Of a stretch of DNA of 64,000 bases, positions 30,001 through 39,491 are shown one piece after another. The stretch is from a bacterium. GTDB lineage: Bacteria; Sumerlaeota; Sumerlaeia; SLMS01. Positions within the stretch are counted from its first letter, which is position 1; every line of letters starts with the position of its first letter. The position numbers and the translations under genes are program-made. The notes under the pieces were generated by a model. It was not told where the DNA came from, did not search any database, and saw only the letters and a program-made list of their open reading frames with translations. The stretch spans positions 1-64,000 of the forward strand of contig WGMQ01000045.1 in assembly GCA_016125005.1 (NCBI GenBank). Direction: 5' to 3'.

Positions 30001-31260
30001 GAAGTACAAGTGACGGGCGTAGATCCGGTGCACGCCCTCCATGAGGGTGCCCATGTCCACCGCCTTACGGTAGACGGCAATGGCGTCCGGGTCGGAGCGA
30101 TCGAACTCCGCATAGGCGGTTGCGAGCGGCAGGATGATGTCCTCGGACTCCACGCCTGAGGCACGGACCTCGTCGAAGATCGCGATGACGTCCGACCATT
30201 CGGAGCGGGAGGCATAGAACCGCCCCATCAGGCGCAGGTAGTTGCGGCGCTTGGGGCTGTGGGCGGAAGCCATCCGATAGATCGTGAGAGCCTCGTCCGT
30301 GAGAAGGCAGCGCTCGACGTACTGATCGGCCAGCATCTCCAGGGCGCGCAAATCCTCGGGGTGCTTGGCGACGTATTCCTCCACCACCTCCTCGTCCTCA
30401 TCCATCAGCACATCGCACTCCTTGATGGCTGACAGATAGCGTTCGAAGATGACCCGATGGCTGGGGTGTTCGGAATGGAGTTGGCGAAGGAGAGCCAGTC
30501 CCTGCTCGAAGAGTCGCGGGCTCTGCAGGAGACTCTCAGCCGCCCAGATCCGCAGATCGATCTCCTGCGGATTCTCCAGCGCAGCTTCCATGACGAGTGC
30601 GACGTTGGCGCCCGCACGGTCGTTTTCCGCGACGATGGCCTTGGCCAGGTGCAGATGGAACTCGCGCCGGTCCGGGTAGTACACAGTGGCCGAGCGCAGC
30701 AGGTCCTTCGCACGGGCGTCGACGCGCCGAAGGTCCAGAATGTTCACCGCCGCGTCGTGAAGGCAGCGGCCCATCAGATTGAAGGCGTCTTCCTCGGTAA
30801 TCTTGTCCGGCCAAACCCACTCGCGACCATCGGCGGGAAAGAATGGAAGTAGGGCCATGGCAGCCGACTCCCGGTCGGCGTAGTACTCGGCCTCATTTCC
30901 CAGGGCCTTCCGCTCGCGGAACAGACGAAGCCAGAGGTCGATCCGGGTAACCGACATCATCGCGGCGCGCTGCAGATAGGGGATCTCCTGGGCGGTAAGC
31001 ACGGGCTTGCGGAGCAATATCGCCACGATTTCTGTGAGCCAGTAGCTGTCGGAGGAAAGATTGGCCTCCGCGTGGAAGAGCAGTTCCAGCCGATCAATTC
31101 CTGATTCGTCGAACTGATCCTGGAGCCGGAGAACCGGCTCTCTGGCCTTGTCGGGGGGTTGGAGGCGATAGGCTGCGCGCGCTTCCACCACCGCCTGTTC
31201 CATCAACTGGCGGCGGGCCTGAGGATCCAGCAGCGACTTTCCAAAGCGAGGTACGCGCAT
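26980..31260 (-). CDS. Very large TPR-repeat protein with a C-terminal Ser/Thr protein kinase domain
   Basis: ~1100 aa TPR-like repeats then 'YDIREEIGSGSMGVVYKAYDRE', 'VLHRDIKTANILV', 'LSDFGIAAL', 'GTPLYMSPEQ'; start placed at the 'MRVPRFGKSL' Met to avoid overlap with tkt. Confidence 0.85.
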   Translation of the reverse strand: MRVPRFGKSLLDPQARRQLMEQAVVEARAAYRLQPPDKAREPVLRLQDQFDESGIDRLELLFHAEANLSSDSYWLTEIVAILLRKPVLTAQEIPYLQRAAMMSVTRIDLWLRLFRERKALGNEAEYYADRESAAMALLPFFPADGREWVWPDKITEEDAFNLMGRCLHDAAVNILDLRRVDARAKDLLRSATVYYPDRREFHLHLAKAIVAENDRAGANVALVMEAALENPQEIDLRIWAAESLLQSPRLFEQGLALLRQLHSEHPSHRVIFERYLSAIKECDVLMDEDEEVVEEYVAKHPEDLRALEMLADQYVERCLLTDEALTIYRMASAHSPKRRNYLRLMGRFYASRSEWSDVIAIFDEVRASGVESEDIILPLATAYAEFDRSDPDAIAVYRKAVDMGTLMEGVHRIYARHLYFEAPLAAESIALFTQTAALIPECVWAQLGLILHYLETGDPGRALDSVVAILSKTPTDREAVKLGGRALSMDFSRRALARLAGLKPMTLHAVFEEAYLLAPDAGPIALGLARHRIANGIRNADTVRLLGDVCRRNPDAVDLRIARGDMMWDLGQESNAVALYRELLERWRGQTGLPRGVSALTRSTMLQRVARFLLQPPGPGSAELEVLLEASGEPDCPPDIILGTVRTLVGLEIDHPDKLQLLSLAIRLAPGDRKLERAWGEGFAAKGNPRPAIELAVRMMDEGESEDEIISLLRSIQAVTQAESLSPDLVEALQEALHTCGPPPPLLLAGMELVFMGRPATANDVMLLEVLAEIFPRNVRVRRWLATALGESGETQKAADLLANLVEEIPEDDSVILELAKTHARLGKQTRENFKIAELAARIDPINPDLQIHLAAIEFNMGSFKSGARRLMRLMETTSDYLPRVAALLENIREGSTKTPEILFLLADVNIRSGRVEQALGILARVHANYQQHYPQLIEFYERLIAIAPENPRPRIERGMLFRLAGQLTEAVDDLRAAHRQTPENTDIASEFADVLAQKIHAENPPRLAECLEGASIYMELADEESAFDLVEIALKVEPGNQAALRMLAELQLNAGALLKCQSTIRKMSDKSESLDLMQRLARAFADDGEHLAAAQVMTEAIEVGGPRRELLQQLRSLHEDQARHTKESTQRLKVLHTLSNRAQGRYDIREEIGSGSMGVVYKAYDRELDELVVLKILPEHFANNEEALARFRHEAKAARKLAHPNIVRIHDFGEESGRKHISMEYVSGGDLKSRLAKSGRFSEEEAIAVVRDVARALAHAHGEGVLHRDIKTANILVNSAGRVKLSDFGIAALIESGNRDSDATGGATAGGVGTPLYMSPEQFEGNEITEASDLYSLGVMFYELLAGTPPFVKGSIAYHHQFTAPRPIPDVQMTLWRVIEKLLAKIPADRYESAEELLTALDQFKGRSPTRTVSFHDQVTPPFGN

Positions 31261-31498
31261 TGCGAAGCAGGGCCTCCGGGAGCCATGTTGCCGCGCGACG
31301 AGGCAGTAGGTGGTACATCGCGGGCAAGGGAGCCGGATGATCCAGCCGCGTTCGCTCCGAGGCAAGCCGAAGCTGGAGTTAACAACAGGTTTGACTTCAT
31401 GCCCAATCAAGTCGCTGACGGCAAGCTGCTGCGTCTTGACACAGCGACGCGCGGCGCCGTTCCCTAGCCATCTATTCGACGAAGGATTCTGAACATCC

Positions 31499-33550
31499 AT
31501 GAGCCAGAAGGCCCAGAACACGCAAATCACAGATAAACGCAAGGTCGACGCCGCCCTACTGCGGCGCCTTGCCAATACCGTCCGGGGACTTTCGATCGAC
31601 GCGATCGAGGCGGCCAACTCCGGTCACCCGGGGCTCCCCCTCGGATGCGCAGACCTCGCCGTCACGCTCTGGTACCACTTCCTTCGCTACAATCCCGCCG
31701 ATCCCCAGTGGCAGGGCCGCGACAAGTTCATCCTGTCCGCCGGTCACGGATCGATGCTCATCTATTCCCTCCTGCACCTCGCGGGATTCGACCTGTCCCT
31801 CGACGAGCTTCGCCGGTTCCGCCAGTGGGGCTCCAAGACCCCTGGCCACCCCGAGAACTTCATGACCCCCGGCGTCGAGACCACCACTGGTCCCCTCGGC
31901 CAAGGCTTTGCCACGGGCGTCGGTTTCGCCCTCGCCGAGAAGATGCTCGCCGCCCGCATCAATGAACCAGAAAACGCCCTGATCGATTCCTACGTCTACG
32001 GCATCGTGTCCGACGGTGACGTGATGGAAGGTGTGGCCATGGAGGCCGCCTCCTTCGCCGGTCACCTCAAGCTCGGCAACATCATCTATCTATACGACGA
32101 CAACGACATCTCGCTCGACGGTCCCACGTCACTCTCCTTCGGTGAGAACTCCGCCCAGAAGTTCCAGGCCATCGGCTGGCACGTTCAATCGGTCGATGGC
32201 TTCGACCATCAGGCCATCGCCGACGCGATCCTGGCCGCCCAGGCCGTCAAGGATCAGCCCTCGCTCATCATCTGCAAGACGGTGATCGGCTACGGCTCCC
32301 CCGCCAAGGCCGGCTCCAGCAAGGCCCACGGCAGCCCGCTCGGCAAGGACGAGGCGAAGGCCACCAAAGAGAAGCTCGGCATCCCCGTCGAGCCCACCTT
32401 CAACGTGCCGCTCGCCGACCGCGAGGCATGGACCCAGCGCACCTCCGACCTGGCCCCGATCTATACAGAGTGGCAGAGCGCCCTGACACGCCTCCGCAAG
32501 GAGGCACCCGCCAAGGCCGCCGCGCTCGACGCCTACTTCAAGCGTGCGGTCCCAGCCAACATCGGCGACCTGCTGCCCAAGTTCGATCCGGCAAAGACCA
32601 TTGCGACCCGCAAGGCCAGCGAGGCCGTCCTCGGTGCGCTCGGCTCTGCCGTGCCCTGGCTCGTCGGTGGCTCCGCTGACCTTTCAGGCTCGACCAACGC
32701 CAAGATCGCCGGCGGTGGCGTCGTTAAGCCCGGTGACTTCGCCGGACGCGAAATCTACTTCGGCGTCCGCGAGCACGCGATGGGCTCCATCTGCAACGGC
32801 ATGACCCAGCAGGGCGCCTTCCGCGCCTATGGCGGCACGTTCTTCACCTTCAGCGACTACATGCGCGGGGCAGTGCGCCTCGGCGCCCTGATGCACGCGC
32901 CCTCCATCTGGGTGTGGACCCACGACTCCATCTTCCTCGGCGAGGACGGCCCCACGCACCAGTCTGTGGAGCACTTGGCCGCGGCGCGCTGCATCCCCAA
33001 TCTGGTCACGCTCCGCCCCGGCGACGCGAACGAAACCGCGTGGGCCTGGGTCGCGGCGCTTCAGCGCAGTGGCGGTCCGACCGCGCTGGTCCTGAGCCGC
33101 CAGAACCTGCCGACGCTCGATCGTGCCACCGGCGAGTTCAACGACGCCGAGGGCACCCTCAAGGGCGCCTACATCCTGCGCCCGGAAAACGACCCGACGA
33201 ACCTCCAGGGCATCCTCATCGGCACGGGCTCCGAGTTGTGCCTCTGCGTCGACGCCGCCAAGGTACTCGAGGACGAGGGCTACTCGGTCCGCGTGGTCTC
33301 CATGCCGAGCTGGGAGCTGTTTGAAATGCAGGACGCCGATTACCGCGAGGACGTGCTCCCCAAGGACGTCCCGGCGCGCGTGGCCGTGGAAGCGGGCGTC
33401 CGCATGGGCTGGGAACGCTACATCGGCCTGTGCGGCACCTTCGTGGGCATGTCCGGCTTCGGCGCCTCGGCCCCCGCGGAAGTGCTGGCCAAGGAGTTCG
33501 GCTTCACCACAGAGAACGTGGTCGCCAAGATGAAGGCGCTGATCCCCTGA
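31499..33550 (+). CDS. tkt: Transketolase
   Basis: '[20 protein letters not shown]', '[16 protein letters not shown]', '[18 protein letters not shown]', '[22 protein letters not shown]'. Confidence 0.96.
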   Translation: MSQKAQNTQITDKRKVDAALLRRLANTVRGLSIDAIEAANSGHPGLPLGCADLAVTLWYHFLRYNPADPQWQGRDKFILSAGHGSMLIYSLLHLAGFDLSLDELRRFRQWGSKTPGHPENFMTPGVETTTGPLGQGFATGVGFALAEKMLAARINEPENALIDSYVYGIVSDGDVMEGVAMEAASFAGHLKLGNIIYLYDDNDISLDGPTSLSFGENSAQKFQAIGWHVQSVDGFDHQAIADAILAAQAVKDQPSLIICKTVIGYGSPAKAGSSKAHGSPLGKDEAKATKEKLGIPVEPTFNVPLADREAWTQRTSDLAPIYTEWQSALTRLRKEAPAKAAALDAYFKRAVPANIGDLLPKFDPAKTIATRKASEAVLGALGSAVPWLVGGSADLSGSTNAKIAGGGVVKPGDFAGREIYFGVREHAMGSICNGMTQQGAFRAYGGTFFTFSDYMRGAVRLGALMHAPSIWVWTHDSIFLGEDGPTHQSVEHLAAARCIPNLVTLRPGDANETAWAWVAALQRSGGPTALVLSRQNLPTLDRATGEFNDAEGTLKGAYILRPENDPTNLQGILIGTGSELCLCVDAAKVLEDEGYSVRVVSMPSWELFEMQDADYREDVLPKDVPARVAVEAGVRMGWERYIGLCGTFVGMSGFGASAPAEVLAKEFGFTTENVVAKMKALIP

Positions 33551-33589
33551 CCTCCGCGGAACCTCGGGGTGCGACCTCGCACCGTCCAT

Positions 33590-33903
33590 GTGGCAGGTCC
33601 ACCCCGGGGCCGTGGCAGAAAGTGGCAGATATCCTCCACGTCCTCCCTTGGAAGACGTGGAGAGGCTTGTTGGCGACCCGGTAAATGGTTGGAGATTCCA
33701 CGGCGTTCCTGCACGATCAGCAGGTTGCGGATGCCGTCAAATGTGGTTGCGGATAGTTGCGGATAAACTCATCGGTTCTCCTGCTCCGCATGTGTGGATC
33801 CAACCTCGGACCCTTAGCAGAACGCGACAGATCGCATCCCTTCAGAGGTCGAGGCGCCGAGGTAGCAGAAAGCAGCAAAAACGGTAGCAGAAAGTAGCAG
33901 AAA
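33590..33903. repeat. Degenerate ~67-bp tandem array; each strong unit has decamers in a 10-12-10-10 layout, consensus GTNGCRGAWA
   Basis: Strong units: 33590 GTGGCAGGTC/33612 GTGGCAGAAA/33622 GTGGCAGATA; 33724 GTTGCGGATG/33746 GTTGCGGATA/33756 GTTGCGGATA; 33862 GTAGCAGAAA/33884 GTAGCAGAAA/33894 GTAGCAGAAA. Weak units at about 33656 and 33791. Confidence 0.75.
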
Positions 33904-33905
33904 GC

Positions 33906-35489
33906 TCATTCCCTGCTCTCCGCGAGCCTGTAAGCGGCCCCCTTGGTTGTCCCATCTTGAGTTACCAGAGGTGGCTTTCGATCCCGTAGCTCCTTCAGGT
34001 TCTTGCGGATGGTCGAGCCCGCTACACCGAGAGTGTCAGCCAGATCATCTGCCTTCGCTTCCCCGTGCTCCAGCAGGTACGCCACGATCTTGCGTTGGGT
34101 CTGGTTGAGGCCGGAGAGGAGATCGCCCTTCACCTCGAAGACTGGACGGCCTTGCGGCTTGAGCTTCTGGATGTCGTCACCGGGGCCGTGGAAGACGATC
34201 AGGAAGTGCCCGTCGCGCACGGACAAGGTCGGGCGCGGAAGACCCATGCCCGTAGTGGCGTTGATGATGCGGCGGATGCCGTCGCCTTGTTCCTCGATGC
34301 GCTCGAAGAAGCCCAGCCCGCGCGCAATGTTCGGGTTGCGGGAGCACGGCACATAGTCGAGCCGATTGAGCTTCTCGACCGTGAGCGGGGCGGGTGGTAG
34401 ACCGGGGCTCAGGATCTCGATCCGGTCCTCGAACTTATCGATGCGGATACACGATCCCTGGAGGTCGTAGTCCCGGTGCGCCACCGCGTTGACCACGGCC
34501 TCGCGAAGCGCCTCATAGGGGTACTCGTCGATCCGGACCTTCGAGAAGCCCTCCACGCGCGTCGTATGGCGCATGTTGCGCTTCAGGAAGGCGAATGCCT
34601 GCTCCACCGCGTGCGGAAGAGCCTCCTTAAGGTCGAGTCGGTCCAGTGGGTCGCCGCCGCGTTCCTTGCCACCCCATGCGTTGCAGGCCACGCGAACCTG
34701 CGGGAAGATCGCCTCGGGGTTTTGACCAAGAAGGAGCAGTCCACCAGAGGTCGGATGAAATCGGCCCGTCTCGTTGTTCCTCCAAATCAGACCACGGTTG
34801 AGGAGCGTCCGCCGCACCTCGTTCTTCTCCGGGTCCTCTTCGCTAATGGTAGGAAAGATGTCGTCCTCGAACTTGCCCGTGACGGCCTTCGTGAACGCCA
34901 GCATCAGCTGACCATCCAGATCACGATCATCCGCACGGTCGACCAAACGCGAGTCAAAATCCGATGCCTGAGCGATCGTCTGCACCGCGATGGCAGACTC
35001 CTGATCCGTCGGACGCAGGTCCCGCTTCTCAAGCTCGGCCAGCAGGACACTCCGAACCTCTTCCTTCAGTATTCGGTAGTTACCGAACCGCTTGTAGACA
35101 TGGGAATCGCGCACGGCCTCGAAGAAGGCCTTGATGTCGTCATCGCGGCGGCTGTCCTGGCTGCTGTCGCCCTTAACGAAGAAGTAGGTCGGCATGTCGC
35201 GCCGCTTGGCCTCTTGATACTCGCGATGCGTCGCTGACAGACCATCCTCACCCTTCCGGCCATACTCGAACCCGAGGATGCCGAGGTAGACCTGGCAGCT
35301 TCCGAGCGCCGAGAGATAGGCGTCCTGTGCCGGCAGCGATGAACCGGGCATCTGCTCGAACAGCACCGGACGAACATGGCGGCCCAGAAACGGGTCCGAC
35401 GCCACCAGTTCCGTCACGGCGATGCGCTCGTTCTCCAGCTCCTTCTGTACAGAGCTGACGAAGACACTGAGGCGCCGAGGTTCATTCAT
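33906..35489 (-). CDS. DUF4062 N-terminal domain + RecG-like/AlbA-associated ATP-binding domain + C-terminal wHTH
   Basis: 'RLSVFVSSVQKELENERIAVTELV...YLGILGFEYG' (DUF4062); 'YPYEALREAVVNAVAHRDYDLQGSCIRIDKFEDRIEILSPG' (HATPase_c_4); C-term HTH 'LNQTQRKIVAYLLEHGEAKADDLADTLGVAGSTIRKNL'. Confidence 0.82.
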   Translation of the reverse strand: MNEPRRLSVFVSSVQKELENERIAVTELVASDPFLGRHVRPVLFEQMPGSSLPAQDAYLSALGSCQVYLGILGFEYGRKGEDGLSATHREYQEAKRRDMPTYFFVKGDSSQDSRRDDDIKAFFEAVRDSHVYKRFGNYRILKEEVRSVLLAELEKRDLRPTDQESAIAVQTIAQASDFDSRLVDRADDRDLDGQLMLAFTKAVTGKFEDDIFPTISEEDPEKNEVRRTLLNRGLIWRNNETGRFHPTSGGLLLLGQNPEAIFPQVRVACNAWGGKERGGDPLDRLDLKEALPHAVEQAFAFLKRNMRHTTRVEGFSKVRIDEYPYEALREAVVNAVAHRDYDLQGSCIRIDKFEDRIEILSPGLPPAPLTVEKLNRLDYVPCSRNPNIARGLGFFERIEEQGDGIRRIINATTGMGLPRPTLSVRDGHFLIVFHGPGDDIQKLKPQGRPVFEVKGDLLSGLNQTQRKIVAYLLEHGEAKADDLADTLGVAGSTIRKNLKELRDRKPPLVTQDGTTKGAAYRLAESRE

Positions 35490-35946
35490 TCCTGGGCTCA
35501 TCCTTGGCCGGTTCGTCCTCGATCTCCACCCGCAGCAACCCCGCTCGGTACAGATCCAGCGCAATCTCCACCGGGAGTTCCTGCACCGTGTGGTGGCGCG
35601 AAGCAAGCTCGTGGAGGTCCAGCTCCAGATCGAGGGAAAGCTCCGCGACGGATGGGATGTCCTCCCGGTCCGCCGACGCGGACAGGCGGCGCAGGAGGTC
35701 CTTCATCGGCTCGTGGCTCAGGCTACGCAGGATGGCGCTGTCGGGGTGCGCGGTCTCGACCTCCAGAGCATCGCACAGCCGCAGGTAGTCGTGAACCGAA
35801 TAGTTCAGCGGCTCGTCCTTGTAGGCGCACAGATCCCACGCGGACTCGCGGGTGCATTGCAGGATTTCCTTGATCGTATCGACAAGTCCCAGTGAACCGC
35901 CGAGCGCTTCGACGGCCGTGGTAAGGTTCTCGTATCGCTTGTTCAT
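35482..35946 (-). CDS. Hypothetical protein, translationally overlapping the DUF4062 gene
   Basis: 154 aa MNKRYENLTTAVEALGGSLG...; overlaps the next CDS by 8 bp; no family recognised. Confidence 0.7.
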   Translation of the reverse strand: MNKRYENLTTAVEALGGSLGLVDTIKEILQCTRESAWDLCAYKDEPLNYSVHDYLRLCDALEVETAHPDSAILRSLSHEPMKDLLRRLSASADREDIPSVAELSLDLELDLHELASRHHTVQELPVEIALDLYRAGLLRVEIEDEPAKDEPRNE

Positions 35947-35998
35947 GACTCGTTTCCTCCGTGCTGCAAGTAGCACACAATCCCGGCGCGGCGTCAAC

Positions 35999-37363
35999 TT
36001 ACCTGATCCACACCGCCTTCTGATTCATGAACTCGATCATCCCCTCGCGCGCCAGTTCGCGACCATAGCCCGAGGCCTTGATCCCGCCGAATGGAAGTCG
36101 CGGGTCCGACTTGACGAAGCCATTGACGAAGACCGCCCCTGCCTCGATCTGAGGGACGAGTCGCGCAATTCGCTCTTTGTCGGTCGTCCATAGCGCCGCC
36201 CCCAGTCCATAGGTGGTATCGTTCGCGATACGCACCGCGTCGGCCTCGTCCTTGAAGGGAATGACCACAGCCACCGGCCCGAAGAGTTCCTCGGTGGCCG
36301 CGGGTGCGTGGGACGGCACATCGATCAGGACCGTTGGCGGATAGAAGAAACCGCGGCCCGACGGCGTCTCCCCGCCGCAAAGCGCCCTCGCCCCCAGGGC
36401 CAACGACTTGCGCACCTGCTCCGCGAGACCATCGCGCAGATCGCGCCGCGCCATGGGACCCATCCGGGTCTCGTCCTTCAGGGGATCGCCCACCACCTGG
36501 GCTGTCATCGCCTCGACGAAGTCCGAGAGAAATCCATTCAGGATGCTCTCCTGCACAAGGAAGCGCTTGGCCGCGATGCAGCTCTGCCCTCCGTTCAGGC
36601 AACGCGAGAAAGCTGCGATCTTGGCGGCTTCCTCCAGATTCGCGTCGGGGAACACGATGAAGGGGTCGCTGCCCCCCAACTCCATCACGCTCGGTTTCAG
36701 CGCCTTCCCCGCCGCGGCGGCCACCTTGCGCCCAGCCGCGGTGCTTCCCGTCAGTGTCACGCCTGCCACCCGGCGGTCCTCGATCACCCGCGCCGCCTGA
36801 TCGTTTGTCAGGAAGAGCGACTGGAACACATCGGGTGGGAAGCCTGCCTCGCGCATCAGGTCGACCATTTCCAACGCGCATTGCGGCGTGTTGGGCGCGT
36901 GCTTGAGCAACACCACATTCCCCGCCATGAGGGCCGGAGCCGCGAACCGGAAGACCTGCCAGTAGGGATAGTTCCAAGGCATGATGGCGAGGATCGGCCC
37001 CAGCGGCTGGTAGCTCACCCGGGACTCGGATGCATCGGTCCGCGTATAGACGTCGCGCAGGAACGCCTCCCCGTGGTCCGCATAGTAGCGCAGGGCAAGC
37101 GCGCACTTGCGAGCCTCCGCGACGCCATCGCCGACCGGCTTTCCCATCTCAAGCGCCATGATGCGCGCGTGGGCCACCGCCCGGTTGTCGAGCAGATCCG
37201 CCGCGCGCCTCAAGAGTCGCGCCCTCGATGAGAAATCGGTCTGCCGCCAGGATTTGAAGGCCGCCTCGGCCCGGTCCAGCGCCGCCTCCAGGGCGCCCTC
37301 CTCGATTTCAGGATAGACCTCCATCAGTTCTTCAGTTGTGGGGTTCAGCGACTGGTAGGGCAT
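35999..37363 (-). CDS. NAD(P)-dependent aldehyde dehydrogenase, succinate-semialdehyde dehydrogenase-like
   Basis: 'VMELGGSDPFIVFPDANLE', 'NGGQSCIAAKRFLV', 'EELFGPVAVVIPFKDEADAVRIANDTTYGLGAALWT'. Confidence 0.9.
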   Translation of the reverse strand: MPYQSLNPTTEELMEVYPEIEEGALEAALDRAEAAFKSWRQTDFSSRARLLRRAADLLDNRAVAHARIMALEMGKPVGDGVAEARKCALALRYYADHGEAFLRDVYTRTDASESRVSYQPLGPILAIMPWNYPYWQVFRFAAPALMAGNVVLLKHAPNTPQCALEMVDLMREAGFPPDVFQSLFLTNDQAARVIEDRRVAGVTLTGSTAAGRKVAAAAGKALKPSVMELGGSDPFIVFPDANLEEAAKIAAFSRCLNGGQSCIAAKRFLVQESILNGFLSDFVEAMTAQVVGDPLKDETRMGPMARRDLRDGLAEQVRKSLALGARALCGGETPSGRGFFYPPTVLIDVPSHAPAATEELFGPVAVVIPFKDEADAVRIANDTTYGLGAALWTTDKERIARLVPQIEAGAVFVNGFVKSDPRLPFGGIKASGYGRELAREGMIEFMNQKAVWIR

Positions 37364-37561
37364 GGTACGGGGCTCCTTCAAGGCGGGGACATTTGAGACA
37401 GCCTTGATCCGACTCCGCTGCGCTGCAAGGTCAAGAGGGGAGGCCTATTCCGAAGCGTCAGATTCGGGACCGGCGCGAGGCGACATCAAAGATCAAAAAA
37501 CATGAGAAACCACTTGCGCACCCCCCTGCCACTCGCTGCATACACTTCTTCCCACGCGAGT

Positions 37562-37638
<77 letters not shown>

Positions 37639-37702
37639 TTTAACTTCCCCACACTCAGACCTTTGTATTCCAACGGAATTGCGCGCCAAGGTTACCAGTC
37701 GC

Positions 37703-38197
37703 ATGGCTGATTTCGTCGCCATTGATTTCGAGACCGCCAACAGCAAGCCGAACTCGGCCTGTGCCATCGGGCTGACGATTGTCTCCGGTTCGGATTTCGA
37801 AACTCATCATTTCCTCATCCGACCGCCGGTCATGAGTTTCTCAACCCGCAATATCGCGATTCACGGCATCACCCCCGACCGCGTCCGAGAGGAACCGCGC
37901 TTCGTCGACCTGTACCCCCGCATCCAGGCGATCCTCTGCATGGCGCCGCTGTGGGCGCACTACGCGCCGTTCGATGGTTCGGTGCTCCGCGCGTTGGGGG
38001 TCCATTACAAGATCGCCGTTCCCTGCGTCATCCATTGCAGTTGCGACCTCGCCCGCGATCACCTTCCACAGCTCAGCCGCCATCGGTTGCCCGATGTATG
38101 CCGCGCACTCGGCATCCCCTTGGGCCGCCATCATGATGCCGGGGCGGATTCGCTGGCCTGCGCCCGGATCGTGCATCGCCTCACTGCGAAGGCATAG
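37703..38197 (+). CDS. DnaQ-like 3'-5' exonuclease
   Basis: 'FVAIDFETANSKPNSACAIGLTIV' ExoI; 'HGITPDRV'; 'HHDAGADSLACARIV' ExoIII. Confidence 0.85.
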   Translation: MADFVAIDFETANSKPNSACAIGLTIVSGSDFETHHFLIRPPVMSFSTRNIAIHGITPDRVREEPRFVDLYPRIQAILCMAPLWAHYAPFDGSVLRALGVHYKIAVPCVIHCSCDLARDHLPQLSRHRLPDVCRALGIPLGRHHDAGADSLACARIVHRLTAKA

Positions 38198-38288
38198 CGT
38201 CCTCCTGCCGCCGCTCCGCGCGATTTGGAGCGACGTCGCCTCCCATTAGCCCTTGCCGTCCAGCACACGGCAAGTCATCCCTGTACAC

Positions 38289-39491
38289 ATGAACCAAGGC
38301 GCATCCAATCAGGTGGGTCCCTTCTCGAGCGGCGACGTCCTCGAGGGATTCCGGTTGGAGGAGTGTATCGGCAGCGGCGGGATGGGCATGGCCTGGAAGG
38401 CAACGCAGTTGGCCCTGGACCGTGTGGTCTGCGTCAAGTTCATGCACCCGGATCACCGCGTCCATCCCGGCTACATGCGCCTGCTCCAGTCCGAGGCAAA
38501 GACCTTGGCGACACTCGACCACCCGAACATCCTCACCATCCACCATTTCGGCGAGGCCGATGGGCATTTCTTCATTGTGACGGAGTTCGTTGGTGGGCCG
38601 AGCATCCAGGAATTGATCGCGAAGTGGATCCTGACACCGGACGAAAAACTGGAGGTGATCAGAGCCACCGGCGCCGCCATGCAGTTCGTTCACGAGCGCG
38701 GTGTCCTGCATCGGGACCTCAAGCCGGCGAACATTCTGGTGAGCCAGTGGGGTCGCGTGAAGGTGGCCGATTTCGGTCTCTCGAAGATGTTGCAATCTCC
38801 CGGCGACATGACCTCAACGGGGCATCTCGGCACCGAGTCCTACGCGGCACCCGAGATCCTCCTCGGCCGTAACTATGACCATCGCGCGGATCAGTTTTCA
38901 CTGGCCGTGACCTTCTACCGGCTGCTGACGGGCTTCTTTCCTCCGATCCCCGGAACGGAGAATCCGAACCGCCCCCTTCCGCCATCACTGGAGCAGATTT
39001 TCGAGCGCGCTCTTTCCATTGAGGCAGTGAATCGCTACCCCTCCGTGCAGGACTTCTGCGTCGAGTTGCTCGCTGCCCTTGAGCCGGGCTGGGAGAAGGG
39101 GGTCTCGCTGGAACAGCTCTATTTCCCCATTCGTCGTGGCCTGTCAGCAGACACGCCCGGCATCCCGCGAAACTTCGCTCCCGATCCGCGCGATGCCCCC
39201 ACGGCCGACCCGCTCCCACCCGCGCGGGATCTCTCTACCCCGATGATTCGGCTCGATGAAAGTTGGATGCCGATCCCGAAGGCTCTCGATACGCAGCGCC
39301 CCTCGGGGATGGTGCCGATTCCCGTGCTCAGTCCACCGACGCCAACTCCCACGGCGACCCGGCCCCAGACCCCGGTCCCCGTCCCACCAACTCCGCTTCC
39401 GGTTCCTGCTGGTGGGTTCTCAATGACCACGGTTTACGCGTTCCTGATCGGCGTACTGCTCACGGTCGTCATCGTCCTGCTGGTCCGTTAA
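38289..39491 (+). CDS. Ser/Thr protein kinase, Pro-rich linker and C-terminal TM tail anchor
   Basis: 'IGSGGMGMAWKAT', 'VLHRDLKPANILV', 'VADFGLSKML'; C-term 'MTTVYAFLIGVLLTVVIVLLVR'. Confidence 0.9.
   Translation: MNQGASNQVGPFSSGDVLEGFRLEECIGSGGMGMAWKATQLALDRVVCVKFMHPDHRVHPGYMRLLQSEAKTLATLDHPNILTIHHFGEADGHFFIVTEFVGGPSIQELIAKWILTPDEKLEVIRATGAAMQFVHERGVLHRDLKPANILVSQWGRVKVADFGLSKMLQSPGDMTSTGHLGTESYAAPEILLGRNYDHRADQFSLAVTFYRLLTGFFPPIPGTENPNRPLPPSLEQIFERALSIEAVNRYPSVQDFCVELLAALEPGWEKGVSLEQLYFPIRRGLSADTPGIPRNFAPDPRDAPTADPLPPARDLSTPMIRLDESWMPIPKALDTQRPSGMVPIPVLSPPTPTPTATRPQTPVPVPPTPLPVPAGGFSMTTVYAFLIGVLLTVVIVLLVR

Noticed and set aside
33590-33903. CRISPR array
   Set aside because: Period is about 67 bp, but units are highly diverged, spacers are not separated by conserved repeats, and there are no cas genes; described as a degenerate tandem array instead
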